Part shown: piece by piece, positions 53,062 to 64,000 of the stretch
Numbering within the stretch: position 1 is the first letter of the stretch
Layout: each line of letters opens with the position of its first letter
Translations under genes and position numbers: made by a program
Notes under the pieces: generated by a model
What the model was told of the DNA's origin: nothing
Database searches by the model: none
The model's input: only the letters and a program-made list of their open reading frames with translations
Assembly (NCBI RefSeq): GCF_005154805.1
Contig: NZ_CP039727.1
Span: 241,001-305,000, forward strand
Source of the DNA: Bacillus sp. S3
GTDB taxonomy: Bacteria; Bacillota; Bacilli; Bacillales; Cytobacillaceae
Length of the DNA: 64,000 nt
Direction: 5' to 3'

Positions 53062-53415
53062 ATGATTAAAGGGATTGGAATCGATATTATTGAACTTTCC
53101 AGGATTCGCGAACTCATTACAAGGCAGAGCAAATTTGCCGACCGGATCTTAACTGAGAATGAAAACAATAAGTTTAAAATCCTTTCAGAAGTAAGAAGGG
53201 TAGAGTTTTTAGCAGGAAGGTTTGCTGCGAAGGAGGCTTTTTCAAAAGCGCTTGGAACAGGCATTGGCAAGGAGCTGTCCTTTTTAGATATTGAAATTGG
53301 GACGGATGCTTTCGGGAAGCCTTTTATTGTAAAACCGGACGTCCAGGCGCATCTTTCCATCTCCCACAGCAGGGAGTATGCAGTAGCCCAGGTTGTGATT
53401 GAGGAGTCAAAATAA
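53062..53415 (+). CDS. acpS: Holo-[acyl-carrier-protein] synthase
   Basis: A 117-residue phosphopantetheinyl transferase. It moves 4'-phosphopantetheine from CoA to Ser of ACP, activating fatty acid synthesis. [15 protein letters not shown] (Asp8, Mg2+) and [14 protein letters not shown] (Glu58, Mg2+) are the AcpS signatures. Start ATG 53062 after GAAGGAAGATG. It is divergent from the rhomboid gene. Confidence 0.96.
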   Translation: MIKGIGIDIIELSRIRELITRQSKFADRILTENENNKFKILSEVRRVEFLAGRFAAKEAFSKALGTGIGKELSFLDIEIGTDAFGKPFIVKPDVQAHLSISHSREYAVAQVVIEESK

Positions 53416-53576
53416 AAATAAATAGGTATACAAGCTTTTTCGAATATTCCCCCAGGTTGTCTCATATATTCATAGGGAACTAGGAGAGACAAGGTCAGCT
53501 ATGGTCATTTTAAAGCCTGATCCCTGCCTTTCTCTTCTTAAAATCATATGAAATGAGACAAGAAGGGGTTGAAGGA

Positions 53577-54590
53577 ATGAGGAAAAAGTTAATGCTGCTC
53601 ATTACGGGGCTGATGGTCATTTTCGTGCTGGCTGCCTGTGGCTCAAAATCACAGGACGATGTGGTGAAAGAGTTAAAGAGTAAGCAAAGTGACTTATCCA
53701 GCTATAAGGTAAAAGCAAAAATGACATTGAAAATGGGCTCAGATTCACAGGTATATAACGTAGAAATCTGGCATAAGGATCCTACATTCTATCGCGTAAA
53801 TTTGAAAAATGCAGAAAAGGACCAAAGCCAAATGATTTTACGAAATAACCAAGGGGTTTTTGTTCTGACTCCTGCATTAAATAAGAGCTTTCGCTTCCAA
53901 AGTGATTGGCCGCAAAACAGCAGCCAAGCCTATTTGTATGAATCGTTGATTAAAGACATTGTCGCTGATAAAGAGGCTAAGTTCTCCTCGACAAAAAAAC
54001 ATTATATATTTGAAACGAAAACCCGTTATCAAAATAATAGTATGCTTCCAATCCAAGAAATCAAGCTAAATAAGAGTGATCTATCGCCTGCAGTTGTAAA
54101 AGTAATGGATCCTGACCGGAATGCCCTTGTGACTGTAGAATTTTCGAAGGTTACCTTTAAAGCGGATTTCGACAAGGACGATTTCGATATGAAGAAGAAT
54201 ATGACCCGGGGTCAACTCAATTTACCGGCGATGGCAAAGGGCGGCGATCAGAGCTTTGCTGTGAAGTATCCGACTTTTGAGCTAAAGGGGACCAAATTAA
54301 TCGAGGAAAAACCGGTTACGATTGAAGACGGTAAACGGGTAGTTCTCACGTATGACGGTAAAAAGTCATTTACACTTATCCAGGAAAAAGTAACGGCAAA
54401 GGCTGCGTCCACATCTTCGACCAATATGGAAGGTGAGATTGTAGATTTAGGTATAACGATTGGAGCGATTTCAGATCATTCCATTTCATGGTCTTATGAC
54501 GGGGTTGATTACATGATCGCCTCGAAAAACCTCACGAAGGAAGAAATGATAGAAGTGGCAAAATCGGTTCAAGGTGAAGCGGTAAAATAA
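53577..54590 (+). CDS. ydcC: LolA-like outer surface lipoprotein YdcC
   Basis: A lipoprotein of about 337 residues. Signal peptide with lipobox LAAC (residues 16-19), then SKSQDDVVKELKSKQSDLSSYKVKAKM, common in YdcC/DUF4367 proteins with a LolA-like beta fold. Expressed in the mother cell under sigma-E in B. subtilis (from memory), which fits a sporulation role. I chose ATG 53577 with AAGGGG upstream. The neighbour order acpS-ydcC-alr matches B. subtilis. Confidence 0.9.
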   Translation: MRKKLMLLITGLMVIFVLAACGSKSQDDVVKELKSKQSDLSSYKVKAKMTLKMGSDSQVYNVEIWHKDPTFYRVNLKNAEKDQSQMILRNNQGVFVLTPALNKSFRFQSDWPQNSSQAYLYESLIKDIVADKEAKFSSTKKHYIFETKTRYQNNSMLPIQEIKLNKSDLSPAVVKVMDPDRNALVTVEFSKVTFKADFDKDDFDMKKNMTRGQLNLPAMAKGGDQSFAVKYPTFELKGTKLIEEKPVTIEDGKRVVLTYDGKKSFTLIQEKVTAKAASTSSTNMEGEIVDLGITIGAISDHSISWSYDGVDYMIASKNLTKEEMIEVAKSVQGEAVK

Positions 54591-54600
54591 ATGTAGAATG

Positions 54601-54633
54601 AGATAGGCTCCATATTGGGGTCTGTTTTTTTTA
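54601..54633 (+). terminator. Probable terminator of ydcC
   Basis: ATAGGCTCC pairs with GGGGTCTGT loosely, then TTTTTTTT. Confidence 0.55.
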
Positions 54634-54696
54634 TTTTTCGAAAAAAATTTTTGTGATAAAATGAAAGGGGTTTATTTCAAAATAGGAAGTGGAGAC

Positions 54697-55854
54697 ATGA
54701 GAGTGCAAGGGGATTTTTATCGAGATACTTGGGCAGAAATCGATTTAGATTGTATCGCTGAAAATGTTGCCTCCGTTAAAACGCATTTACCAGAAGATGT
54801 TGCGATTATTGCGGTTGTTAAAGCAAATGCATATGGCCATGGTGATGTTCAAGTCGCTGAAACAGCACTTGCTTCAGGGGCTGAATATCTGGCTGTTGCC
54901 TTTATGGATGAAGCCGTTGCTTTAAGAAAAAAAGGAATTAAGGCTCCAATTCTCGTCTTGGGTGCCTCAAGACCTGAGGACGTACAAGTTGCAGCGCAAA
55001 ATAAGATTACACTAACCGTTTTTCAAAAGGATTGGATAAAAAAAGCCAAAGAACACTTAAAGGTAGATGAGTGCGTTTCTTTACACATAAAAATAGATAC
55101 GGGGATGGGAAGATTAGGGATTCGGACCAGCGAAGAATTACAAGTGATCGAGCAGCTTATTCTAGGAGACGAGCGATTTCACTTTGAAGGAATTTATACG
55201 CATTTTGCCACGGCAGATACATTGGACGATACCTATTTCCAACAGCAATTGGCGCTATTTGAGAATATAATCAGTGCACTGACGAAGAAGCCAAAGTATG
55301 TTCATTCCAGTAACAGTGCGGCGACTTTACGGTTTCCTAAAGCGTATTTTAATACAGTACGGCTGGGAATTGCGATGTACGGATTGACGCCTTCTATCGA
55401 AATGGAAAAGGAAATTCCCTTTCCGTTAAAAGAGGCATTTTCACTAAAATCCAAGCTTGTCCATGTGAAACAGCTTCAAAAGGGTGATAAGGTAAGCTAT
55501 GGGGCAACTTATGTAAGTGAGAAAGAAGAGTGGATTGGCACGATTCCAATTGGCTATGCAGATGGATGGATTCGCAAGCTGCAGGGCCAGGAAGTGTTAG
55601 TGGATGGAAAGCGTGCACCAATTGTCGGCAGAATCTGCATGGATCAATGCATGGTTCGCCTTTCATCTAATCTGCCGGTTGGGACAACTGTCACACTAAT
55701 TGGCAGAGAGAGGGAGCAATTCCTATCGGTAAATGAGATCGCCGAGAAACTTGAAACAATTAATTATGAAGTACCGTGTATCATTGGCCATCGTGTTCCC
55801 CGCCTTTATAAAAAAGGTGGAAAAATTGTCGAGATAAAAAATGGTCTGCTATAA
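54697..55854 (+). CDS. alr: Alanine racemase
   Basis: About 385 residues, a PLP enzyme that interconverts L- and D-alanine for the cell wall. [13 protein letters not shown] holds Lys42 that binds PLP, and [10 protein letters not shown] the second catalytic Tyr. [10 protein letters not shown] and the C-terminal [15 protein letters not shown] are conserved. I chose ATG 54697, after GGAAGTGGAG; the ATG at 54661 has no ribosome site. It is the source of D-Ala for ddl. Confidence 0.95.
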   Translation: MRVQGDFYRDTWAEIDLDCIAENVASVKTHLPEDVAIIAVVKANAYGHGDVQVAETALASGAEYLAVAFMDEAVALRKKGIKAPILVLGASRPEDVQVAAQNKITLTVFQKDWIKKAKEHLKVDECVSLHIKIDTGMGRLGIRTSEELQVIEQLILGDERFHFEGIYTHFATADTLDDTYFQQQLALFENIISALTKKPKYVHSSNSAATLRFPKAYFNTVRLGIAMYGLTPSIEMEKEIPFPLKEAFSLKSKLVHVKQLQKGDKVSYGATYVSEKEEWIGTIPIGYADGWIRKLQGQEVLVDGKRAPIVGRICMDQCMVRLSSNLPVGTTVTLIGREREQFLSVNEIAEKLETINYEVPCIIGHRVPRLYKKGGKIVEIKNGLL

Positions 55855-56122
55855 AACTTTCAGGCGTAATGAAGGAAATTAGAACATAAATATGATATTG
55901 CGGTAATTTGTGCATAAAAGCTCTATTTATTGGCTTATAATACAGTAGGATTATATTTTAGTCTATGAATTGGGCTCGTTTAGTGTTATTATAAAATATG
56001 GTACAGATAAAACTCGCCTATGAGAGGCTTTAGAGCTGCTTCATAAGGCGTTGTATTTATGCGTCAGAAAGCATTTCTGGTTAGCTAAAAATGGTGTGTA
56101 GTGATGGTGGAGGTGTATGTTT

Positions 56123-56404
56123 GTGTCAGAATCCGGCGCAACTACGGAAATCTTAGTGAAGTTACCGCAACATCTTTTAACTGAGTTAGATGGTTTCGTT
56201 AAGCAAGAAAATGTAAACCGCAGCGAGTTTATTTACCAAGCAACAAAAATGTATTTACGCGAACGAAAAAAGAGACAAATTCGCGAGTCGATGAGACGTG
56301 GATACATGGAAATGGCAAAGATAAATCTTAGAATTGCATCAGAAGCATTTCAAGCAGAATATGAGGCAGAACATACTGTAGAACGTCTTGTAAGCGGAGG
56401 GTAA
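56123..56404 (+). CDS. ndoAI: Antitoxin EndoAI (MazE type)
   Basis: A ribbon-helix-helix antitoxin of about 93 residues. [40 protein letters not shown] is the N-terminal DNA-binding and dimer domain. The C terminus [22 protein letters not shown]...ERLVSGG is almost identical to B. subtilis NdoAI (YdcD). GTG 56123 (SESG) fits the B. subtilis start and lies about six bases after GGTGGAGGTG; ATG 56117 is closer. Neutralises the toxin encoded downstream. Confidence 0.95.
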   Translation: MSESGATTEILVKLPQHLLTELDGFVKQENVNRSEFIYQATKMYLRERKKRQIRESMRRGYMEMAKINLRIASEAFQAEYEAEHTVERLVSGG

Positions 56405-56408
56405 ACCT

Positions 56409-56759
56409 TTGATTGTCAAGCGTGGTGACGTATATTTCGCGGACCTATCCCCAGTTGTTGGTTCTGAACAAGGCGGCGTCCGACCTGTACTTGTCATCCA
56501 AAATGACATCGGGAATCGGTTTAGTCCCACAGTTATTGTTGCAGCGATTACAGCTCAAATTCAAAAAGCGAAGCTTCCTACGCATGTAGAGATTGATGCC
56601 AAGCGCTACGGATTTGAACGAGATTCGGTCATTCTGTTAGAGCAGATTCGTACAATTGATAAGCAGCGGTTAACCGATAAAATCACTCATCTCGATGACG
56701 AAATGATGGAGAAAGTGGATGAAGCCTTGCAGGTAAGCTTGGGTCTCATCGAATTTTAG
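56409..56759 (+). CDS. ndoA: mRNA interferase EndoA (MazF toxin)
   Basis: A 116-residue endoribonuclease; B. subtilis NdoA cuts mRNA at [38 protein letters not shown] is the family signature with catalytic Arg25 (RP) and Thr48 (AAIT). The length is identical to B. subtilis. Start TTG 56409, four bases after the ndoAI stop, with its ribosome site GGAGGG in the 3' end of that gene. The pair is followed by tex, as in B. subtilis but without the rsb genes that occur there. Confidence 0.96.
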   Translation: MIVKRGDVYFADLSPVVGSEQGGVRPVLVIQNDIGNRFSPTVIVAAITAQIQKAKLPTHVEIDAKRYGFERDSVILLEQIRTIDKQRLTDKITHLDDEMMEKVDEALQVSLGLIEF

Positions 56760-56767
56760 TCTTTACC

Positions 56768-56797
56768 TACGCTCTTTTAAAAAAGAGCGTTTTTTCA
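56768..56797 (+). terminator. Intrinsic terminator of the ndoAI-ndoA operon
   Basis: ACGCTCTTTT pairs with AAAAGAGCGT, then TTTTTT. Confidence 0.9.
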
Positions 56798-56871
56798 TAC
56801 ATAATCTGACCTCATTCTTTCATTCTGCTCTTTTAGCAAGCTAATCCGGCTTGCTTTTCTTTTTTTTTGTA

Positions 56872-57058
56872 TGGCTGTGTTAAAGGACATTGTTAATTTT
56901 ATATCCTTGTTGATTGGAGCGGAAGGCACGAAGACTCCTGCGGGAGGACGGGGCAGGGGAGACCCCGCAGGCGCCTAAGCGCCGAGGAGGCTCCCCGGAC
57001 CGCCCGCGGAAAGCGAAGTGTCTGGAGCGCAAATCAACAGCCAAGTTAAACACAGCCT
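56872..57058. repeat. Dispersed GC-rich Bacillaceae repeat with inverted ends
   Basis: A 130-bp GC-rich element (TTGTTGATTGGAGCGGAAGG at 56908 to AATCAACAG at 57039) sits inside outer arms GGCTGTGTT / AACACAGCC. The core CTCCTGCGGGAGGACGGGGC, ACCCCGCAGGCGC and CCGAGGAGGCTCCC folds into a strong multi-stem structure. This repeat type is found in many copies in Bacillus and relatives (from memory). It fills the ndoA-tex gap. Confidence 0.85.
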
Positions 57059-57147
57059 TTTGTAAAAAAAGTTAGTACCAGAGCCGTATAATGAAACTCA
57101 TTTTTAAATTTGGTACAATATAGAAAAATGGAATGGAGGATGGATTA

Positions 57148-59319
57148 GTGAGTGACACAGCAGTAAAGGATGATCAATTATTAGGTAAAATAGCCGCTGA
57201 ACTAGCGATCTCTTATAAACAAGTAAAGAGTGTTATTTCCTTATTGGACGAAGGCAATACCGTTCCTTTCATTGCCCGCTACCGGAAGGAAATGACGGGT
57301 GCCCTTGATGAAGTGCAGATTCGTTCCGTCTCAGAGCGCAGGCAGTATATTCAAAACCTTGAACAAAGAAAAGAAGAGGTTTTACGGATTATTGCAGAGC
57401 AGGGGAAATTAACGGATGAGCTCAGTAAAAGTATTACAAAGGCAGAAAAACTTCAAGAGGTGGAAGATTTATATCGTCCTTATAAACAAAAAAGACGAAC
57501 AAAAGCCACTGTTGCTAAGGAAAAAGGGCTGGAACCATTGGCCGAGTGGCTGATGACTTTTCCTAAAGATAGTATTAATGAAAAAGCAATGCAATTTATA
57601 GCTGAAGAAAAGGATGTTCTTACGGTAGATGACGCGATTGCAGGCGCCAAAGACATCATCGCGGAATGGGTTTCTGATGATGCAGAAAGCCGTAAATGGA
57701 TCCGCAAAGAAACCTTTAAGTCGGGTTCAGTGTCGTCGGTTGTGAAAGATGCAGAAAAAGACGAGAAAAACGTATATGAAATGTATTATGAATATGAAGA
57801 ACCAGTAAATAAAATTGTTCCCCACCGGACATTAGCCTTAAATCGTGGGGAAAAGGAAGATATTTTACGGGTTGCGATTAAAATGAATGCCGATTTCATA
57901 CTATCTTATTTATCGCGGAAATGGATTCGTAACCAGCACTCACCGGCGGCTCCCATTGTTTTAGAGGCGATGGAAGACAGCTATAAACGATTGATTCAGC
58001 CTTCGATTGAACGGGAAATTCGCAGTGAATTAACTGAAAAGGGCGAAGAACAAGCGATACATATTTTTTCGGAGAATCTCCGCAATTTACTTCTGCAGCC
58101 GCCGTTAAAAGGAAAAGTCGTCATTGGTGTTGACCCTGCCTACCGTACAGGCTGTAAATTGGCAGTTGTAGATGAAACCGGGAAAGTCTTGAAAATAGAT
58201 GTCATCTATCCGCACCCGCCGGTTTCAAAAGCGAAAGAAGCGCGCGAAAAGTTTATAAAGATATTACGTGAATATAAAGTAGAAATGGCCGCAATCGGGA
58301 ACGGTACAGCATCCCGTGAAACAGAGCAATTTGTCGCTGATATATTAAAAGAAATGGATGAGGAAATTTTCTATTTAATCGTTAACGAAGCAGGTGCCAG
58401 TGTTTATTCCGCATCTGATCTTGCCAGAGAAGAGTTTCCGAATTTTCAGGTCGAAGAAAGAAGTGCCGTCTCCATTGCCCGCCGTTTGCAGGATCCACTG
58501 GCTGAGTTGGTGAAAATCGACCCTAAATCTGTGGGTGTCGGCCAATACCAGCATGACGTTTCCCAAAAACGCCTGTCAGAATCCTTGCATTTTGTCGTTG
58601 AAACAGCCGTAAACCGGGTTGGTGTCAATGTAAATACCGCTTCTTCTTCACTATTACAGTATGTAGCCGGGCTGAACAAGACGGCCGCAAACAATATTGT
58701 GAAAAAACGGGAAGAGGAAGGGAAATTCACGAGCCGTGTGCAATTAAAGAAGGTGCCGCGCCTTGGAGCCAAAACTTATGAGCAGGCAATTGGTTTTTTG
58801 CGTGTGTTAGATGGGAAGCAGCCGCTTGACCGAACAGGGATTCACCCCGAGAACTACGATGAAGTAAAGAAGCTATTAGTTAGCTTAGGCTTCACCGCCA
58901 ATGACTTGGGTACCGAAGAGTTAAAGGCAGCGCTAAACAGTCTTAATCTAAAAACGGTTTCTGAAGAACTTTCTATTGGTGAATTAACCTTAAAGGATAT
59001 CATTGACGCTTTAGTCAGACCGGAACGTGATCCGCGTGATGATTTGCCGCGTCCACTTTTGAAAAAAGATGTCTTAAAGTTAGAGGACTTAAAAGCGGGA
59101 ATGGAACTTCAAGGCACGGTTCGAAATGTCGTTGATTTCGGTGCGTTTGTTGATATTGGTGTCAAGCAGGATGGGCTTGTTCATATCTCCAAGCTAAGCA
59201 ATCGCTTTGTCAAACATCCGCTCGACATTGTGTCTGTGGGAGATGTGGTCACCGTTTGGGTGGATTCGGTTGATACGAAAAAAGGCCGTGTTGCCTTAAC
59301 GATGCTGCAGCCTTCATAG
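57148..59319 (+). CDS. tex: Tex-family RNA-binding transcription accessory protein
   Basis: About 723 residues. N-terminal Tex domain with GNTVPFIARYRKEMTGALDEVQIR, a YqgF-like RNase H fold (VVIGVDPAYRTGCKLAVVD, residues 330-350), helix-hairpin-helix segments (NTASSSLLQYVAGLNKTAANNIVKKR) and a C-terminal S1 RNA-binding domain (GTVRNVVDFGAFVDIGVKQDGLVHISKLS). It acts in transcription or translation fidelity. I chose GTG 57148, eight bases after GGAGG; the in-frame ATG at 57133 is less likely. The B. subtilis counterpart is YdcI. Confidence 0.95.
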   Translation: MSDTAVKDDQLLGKIAAELAISYKQVKSVISLLDEGNTVPFIARYRKEMTGALDEVQIRSVSERRQYIQNLEQRKEEVLRIIAEQGKLTDELSKSITKAEKLQEVEDLYRPYKQKRRTKATVAKEKGLEPLAEWLMTFPKDSINEKAMQFIAEEKDVLTVDDAIAGAKDIIAEWVSDDAESRKWIRKETFKSGSVSSVVKDAEKDEKNVYEMYYEYEEPVNKIVPHRTLALNRGEKEDILRVAIKMNADFILSYLSRKWIRNQHSPAAPIVLEAMEDSYKRLIQPSIEREIRSELTEKGEEQAIHIFSENLRNLLLQPPLKGKVVIGVDPAYRTGCKLAVVDETGKVLKIDVIYPHPPVSKAKEAREKFIKILREYKVEMAAIGNGTASRETEQFVADILKEMDEEIFYLIVNEAGASVYSASDLAREEFPNFQVEERSAVSIARRLQDPLAELVKIDPKSVGVGQYQHDVSQKRLSESLHFVVETAVNRVGVNVNTASSSLLQYVAGLNKTAANNIVKKREEEGKFTSRVQLKKVPRLGAKTYEQAIGFLRVLDGKQPLDRTGIHPENYDEVKKLLVSLGFTANDLGTEELKAALNSLNLKTVSEELSIGELTLKDIIDALVRPERDPRDDLPRPLLKKDVLKLEDLKAGMELQGTVRNVVDFGAFVDIGVKQDGLVHISKLSNRFVKHPLDIVSVGDVVTVWVDSVDTKKGRVALTMLQPS

Positions 59320-59383
59320 GAATGGCGGTAAGCGCGATTGTTCGTGGAAGGATCCTCTGAACGAAAGACGCCATAATAAATGG

Positions 59384-59413
59384 AAACACTGCTTCTAGGA
59401 GCAGTGTTTTTTT
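59384..59413. terminator. Bidirectional terminator between tex and cmpA
   Basis: AAACACTGCT pairs with AGCAGTGTTT around six bases, then TTTTTTT. The left part overlaps the end of cmpA. Confidence 0.88.
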
Positions 59414-59508
59414 CTGTAAAAAAACCAGCATTGGTTTAACAATTTGATCTGATAGCGGTCCTTCTCATAAAAAGCCCTTTTCATTTGGTTTTGCAACCAA
59501 GTCGGCAT
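59395..59508 (-). CDS. cmpA: Cortex/coat morphogenetic peptide CmpA
   Basis: A 37-residue peptide, MPTWLQNQMKRAFYEKDRYQ followed by IKLLNQCWFFYRKKHCS. It matches B. subtilis CmpA (37 residues; ends NQCWYFYRKKHCS) in length and most positions. CmpA is made under sigma-E in the mother cell and helps ClpXP degrade misassembled SpoIVA, a coat quality control. The start is ATG 59506-59508 with GGGAGG upstream. The gene lies convergent to tex next to ydcK, as in B. subtilis. Confidence 0.93.
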   Translation of the reverse strand: MPTWLQNQMKRAFYEKDRYQIKLLNQCWFFYRKKHCS

Positions 59509-59605
59509 ATCATAAAACCTCCCGAAAAGTTCATCATTCTAAAGGTATATACAATATATGCTATAATAGGTTGTCACGTTCGTTTAAAGATGAGGGGAAG
59601 CCAAA

Positions 59606-60079
59606 ATGGAACAAAAAGAACTTCAATGTTTAGTTGAAAAGATATCTATTGACCTATTTGGAAAACCGTTTAGGCATACAGCTTCGTTTAATCCCAGATT
59701 GCGTTCGACGGGGGGGAGGTATCTCTTAGGCACACACAATATTGAAATCAATAAAAAGTATCTGGAGCAACTTGGTGAAAAAGAACTGGCGGGAATTATT
59801 AAGCATGAGCTCTGCCATTATCATCTTCACCTAGAAGGAAAGGGCTACCAGCACCGAGATCAAGAATTTAAGCAATTACTAAAGAAGGTAGGTGCACCGA
59901 GGTATTGCACTCAGCTTCCAGAGCGAAAAGTAAAACGCTCTGCGAAAAAAGTTCTGCTTTATCAGTGCACGAAATGTCAGCTATCCTATACGAGAAGAAA
60001 AAGCATTGATACTAGTAGATATGTTTGTGGCAGGTGCAGTGGTAAATTGAAGAAAATGAAAGAAATAATCGTGGAATAA
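59606..60079 (+). CDS. ydcK: SprT-like metalloprotease-fold protein YdcK
   Basis: A 157-residue SprT-family protein. [12 protein letters not shown] (residues 68-79) is the HExxH zinc motif with a third His downstream; the C-terminal zinc ribbon has CTKC and CGRC (residues 121-124 and 143-146). The family is related to DNA-protein crosslink proteases, but the bacterial role is unproven. The start is ATG 59606 after GAGGGGAAG. It directly precedes the tRNA-rRNA cluster, as in B. subtilis. Confidence 0.95.
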   Translation: MEQKELQCLVEKISIDLFGKPFRHTASFNPRLRSTGGRYLLGTHNIEINKKYLEQLGEKELAGIIKHELCHYHLHLEGKGYQHRDQEFKQLLKKVGAPRYCTQLPERKVKRSAKKVLLYQCTKCQLSYTRRKSIDTSRYVCGRCSGKLKKMKEIIVE

Positions 60080-60117
60080 CGTAAGAATTTGCCAAAGATT
60101 TTTCTCCCAAAACTATA

Positions 60118-60146
60118 TTGACATTCTATTATTTCGTCATTATAAT
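60118..60146 (+). promoter_or_regulatory. Sigma-A promoter of the tRNA cluster
   Basis: TTGACA 60118-60123, 17-bp spacer, TATAAT 60141-60146: perfect consensus, 52 bp before tRNA-Asn. Confidence 0.9.
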
Positions 60147-60198
60147 GGTAAGAGTCGATAGGGCAAACGTCTTATTGGCGCATAAGCATTTTCATTAT

Positions 60199-60273
60199 TC
60201 CGCAGTAGCTCAGTGGTAGAGCTATCGGCTGTTAACCGATCGGTCGTAGGTTCGAGTCCTACCTGCGGAGCCA
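60199..60273 (+). tRNA. tRNA-Asn (GTT)
   Basis: 75 bases with encoded CCA. Acceptor TCCGCAG/CTGCGGA; anticodon GTT; T-arm GGTTCGAGTCC. Confidence 0.96.
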
Positions 60274-60276
60274 TAT

Positions 60277-60366
60277 GGGGAAGTACTCAAGAGGCTGAAG
60301 AGGCGCCCCTGCTAAGGGTGTAGGTCGGGTAACCGGCGCGAGGGTTCAAATCCCTCCTTCTCCGCC
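60277..60366 (+). tRNA. tRNA-Ser (GCT)
   Basis: 90 bases, long variable arm, encoded CCA. Acceptor GGGGAAG/CTTCTCC with one G-T pair; anticodon GCT. Confidence 0.95.
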
Positions 60367-60378
60367 ATAAACTTATTC

Positions 60379-60450
60379 GGCCCCTTGGTCAAGCGGTTAA
60401 GACACCGCCCTTTCACGGCGGTAACACGGGTTCGAATCCCGTAGGGGTCA
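60379..60450 (+). tRNA. tRNA-Glu (TTC)
   Basis: 72 bases. Acceptor GGCCCCT/AGGGGTC and discriminator A; anticodon TTC. The next bases are TCA, not CCA, so the CCA end is not encoded here, unlike its neighbours. Confidence 0.94.
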
Positions 60451-60508
60451 TCAGGGATGGGGAGTGACTTTGATTCATTTCCTGTTTCTTATTCTTTATT
60501 AATAATAT

Positions 60509-60583
60509 TGGGCTATAGCCAAGCGGTAAGGCATCGCACTTTGACTGCGACATGCGTTGGTTCAAATCCAGCTAGCCCAGCCA
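60509..60583 (+). tRNA. tRNA-Gln (TTG)
   Basis: 75 bases with encoded CCA. Acceptor TGGGCTA/TAGCCCA; anticodon TTG. Confidence 0.95.
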
Positions 60584-60595
60584 TTTTTTTAATAT

Positions 60596-60680
60596 GCGGG
60601 TGTGGCGGAATTGGCAGACGCACCAGACTTAGGATCTGGCGCCGCAAGGCGTGGGGGTTCGACTCCCTTCACCCGCACCA
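60596..60680 (+). tRNA. tRNA-Leu (TAG)
   Basis: 85 bases, long variable arm, encoded CCA. Acceptor GCGGGTG/CACCCGC; anticodon TAG. Confidence 0.95.
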
Positions 60681-60743
60681 TAATTTACCTCTTGAAAATC
60701 AATTAGTCAACATGGTATGATTATTTTTGTCGCTAATAATAAT

Positions 60744-60829
<86 letters not shown>

Positions 60830-60838
60830 AAAAAGTTA

Positions 60839-60867
60839 TTGACAAACCAAACTGGGTATGATAAACT
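60839..60867 (+). promoter_or_regulatory. Internal promoter in the tRNA cluster
   Basis: TTGACA 60839-60844, 17-bp spacer, TAAACT 60862-60867. It could drive tRNA-Arg, -Pro, -Gly and the rRNA genes separately from the first tRNAs. Confidence 0.6.
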
Positions 60868-60888
60868 TTAAAAGTTGCTATAAGAGAT

Positions 60889-60964
<76 letters not shown>

Positions 60965-60972
60965 ATTAATTA

Positions 60973-61049
60973 CGGGAAGTAGCTCAGCTTGGTAGAGCAC
61001 TTGGTTTGGGACCAAGGGGTCGCAGGTTCGAATCCTGTCTTCCCGACCA
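60973..61049 (+). tRNA. tRNA-Pro (TGG)
   Basis: 77 bases with encoded CCA. Acceptor CGGGAAG/CTTCCCG; anticodon TGG. Confidence 0.95.
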
Positions 61050-61066
61050 TTTTAATACTTTTATAT

Positions 61067-61140
61067 GCGGGTGTAGTTTAGTGGTAAAACCTCAGCCTTC
61101 CAAGCTGATGTTGTGAGTTCGATTCTCATCACCCGCTCCA
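61067..61140 (+). tRNA. tRNA-Gly (TCC)
   Basis: 74 bases with encoded CCA. Acceptor GCGGGTG/CACCCGC; anticodon TCC. It is the last tRNA before 16S. Confidence 0.95.
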
Positions 61141-61152
61141 ATTTAATTAACA

Positions 61153-61188
61153 TTGCTCTTTGAAAACTAAACAAACAAAAACGTCAAC
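61153..61188 (+). other. 16S rRNA precursor processing stem, 5' arm
   Basis: TTGCTCTTTGAAAACTAAAC (61153-) through ACGTCAAC (-61188) is the reverse complement, with few mismatches, of 62848-62884 after 16S. The pair would form the RNase III processing stem of the 16S precursor. The TGCTCTTTGAAAACT part also resembles boxA antitermination. Confidence 0.85.
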
Positions 61189-61260
61189 AAACAATAAATT
61201 ATTAGTTTCTTCTATAGAAACTAAGCCAACGTTTTAAATTATGAGCTAATCAACTCAACT

Positions 61261-64000
<2,740 letters not shown>

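Noticed and set aside
55855..56116. Regulatory RNA before ndoAI
   Set aside because: The 262-bp gap has small inverted repeats (for example GCTTTAGAGCTG) but no recognisable terminator, riboswitch or clear consensus promoter, so nothing is called.
60457..60720. ORF across tRNA-Gln and tRNA-Leu
   Set aside because: It is made of tRNA sequence and has no ribosome site.

Overview
The window comes from a low-GC, endospore-forming Bacillaceae chromosome (Bacillus/Neobacillus-like). The evidence is two gerA-type germinant receptor operons, an alpha/beta small acid-soluble spore protein, a CmpA spore-coat peptide, sigM-yhdL-yhdK, a c-di-AMP (ydaO-type) riboswitch before a KimA transporter, an Arg T-box, and the order ddl-murF-(esterase)-cshA ... 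ydcA-acpS-ydcC-alr-ndoAI-ndoA-tex-ydcK-tRNAs-16S-23S. That last order closely follows the ydb/ydc region of Bacillus subtilis. The genus is an inference.

Layout. 1-3.4 kb: 3' part of an SDR gene missing at the window edge, a DUF1275 membrane protein, and a tandem repeat array interrupted by an IS256-family element. 3.4-8.9 kb: MerR regulator divergent from an acyl-CoA dehydrogenase, AmpS aminopeptidase, and small membrane and SRPBCC proteins. 8.9-14.2 kb: a pair of Opp-like permeases without other subunits, a second repeat array, and a TetR-MMPL exporter pair with visible operators. 14.4-21 kb: methyltransferase, hypothetical membrane proteins, the sigM operon, a polysaccharide deacetylase and an AIM24 protein. 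21-28 kb: KimA with its riboswitch, a third repeat array, a frameshifted NERD gene and a three-gene ABC-2 exporter. 27.7-33 kb: germination operon 1, TetR, a fourth repeat array and a SASP. 33-48 kb: argS with T-box, DinB, MFS, nucleoside transporter, DedA, RodA, MgtE, ddl, murF, esterase and cshA. 48-60 kb: germination operon 2, rhomboid, acpS, ydcC, alr, the NdoAI/NdoA antitoxin-toxin pair, tex, cmpA and ydcK. 60-64 kb: nine tRNAs, 16S and the start of 23S.

The most unusual signal is a family of tandem repeats with a period of exactly 52 bp at five separate loci. Two repeat classes share the same flanks (GTAGAAATG ... CAAAACGG) but carry different 23-bp palindromic cores in exactly the same register, so one hairpin module seems to have been swapped for another inside a fixed 52-bp frame. 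52 bp is close to five turns of B-DNA. The IS256 copy sits inside one array; removing the element plus one 9-bp target duplication restores the 52-bp register to the base. Two of the arrays are also flanked by a dispersed CAAACGTTTG-centred palindrome.

All assignments come from reading the sequence and from knowledge of protein families; no database search was run.
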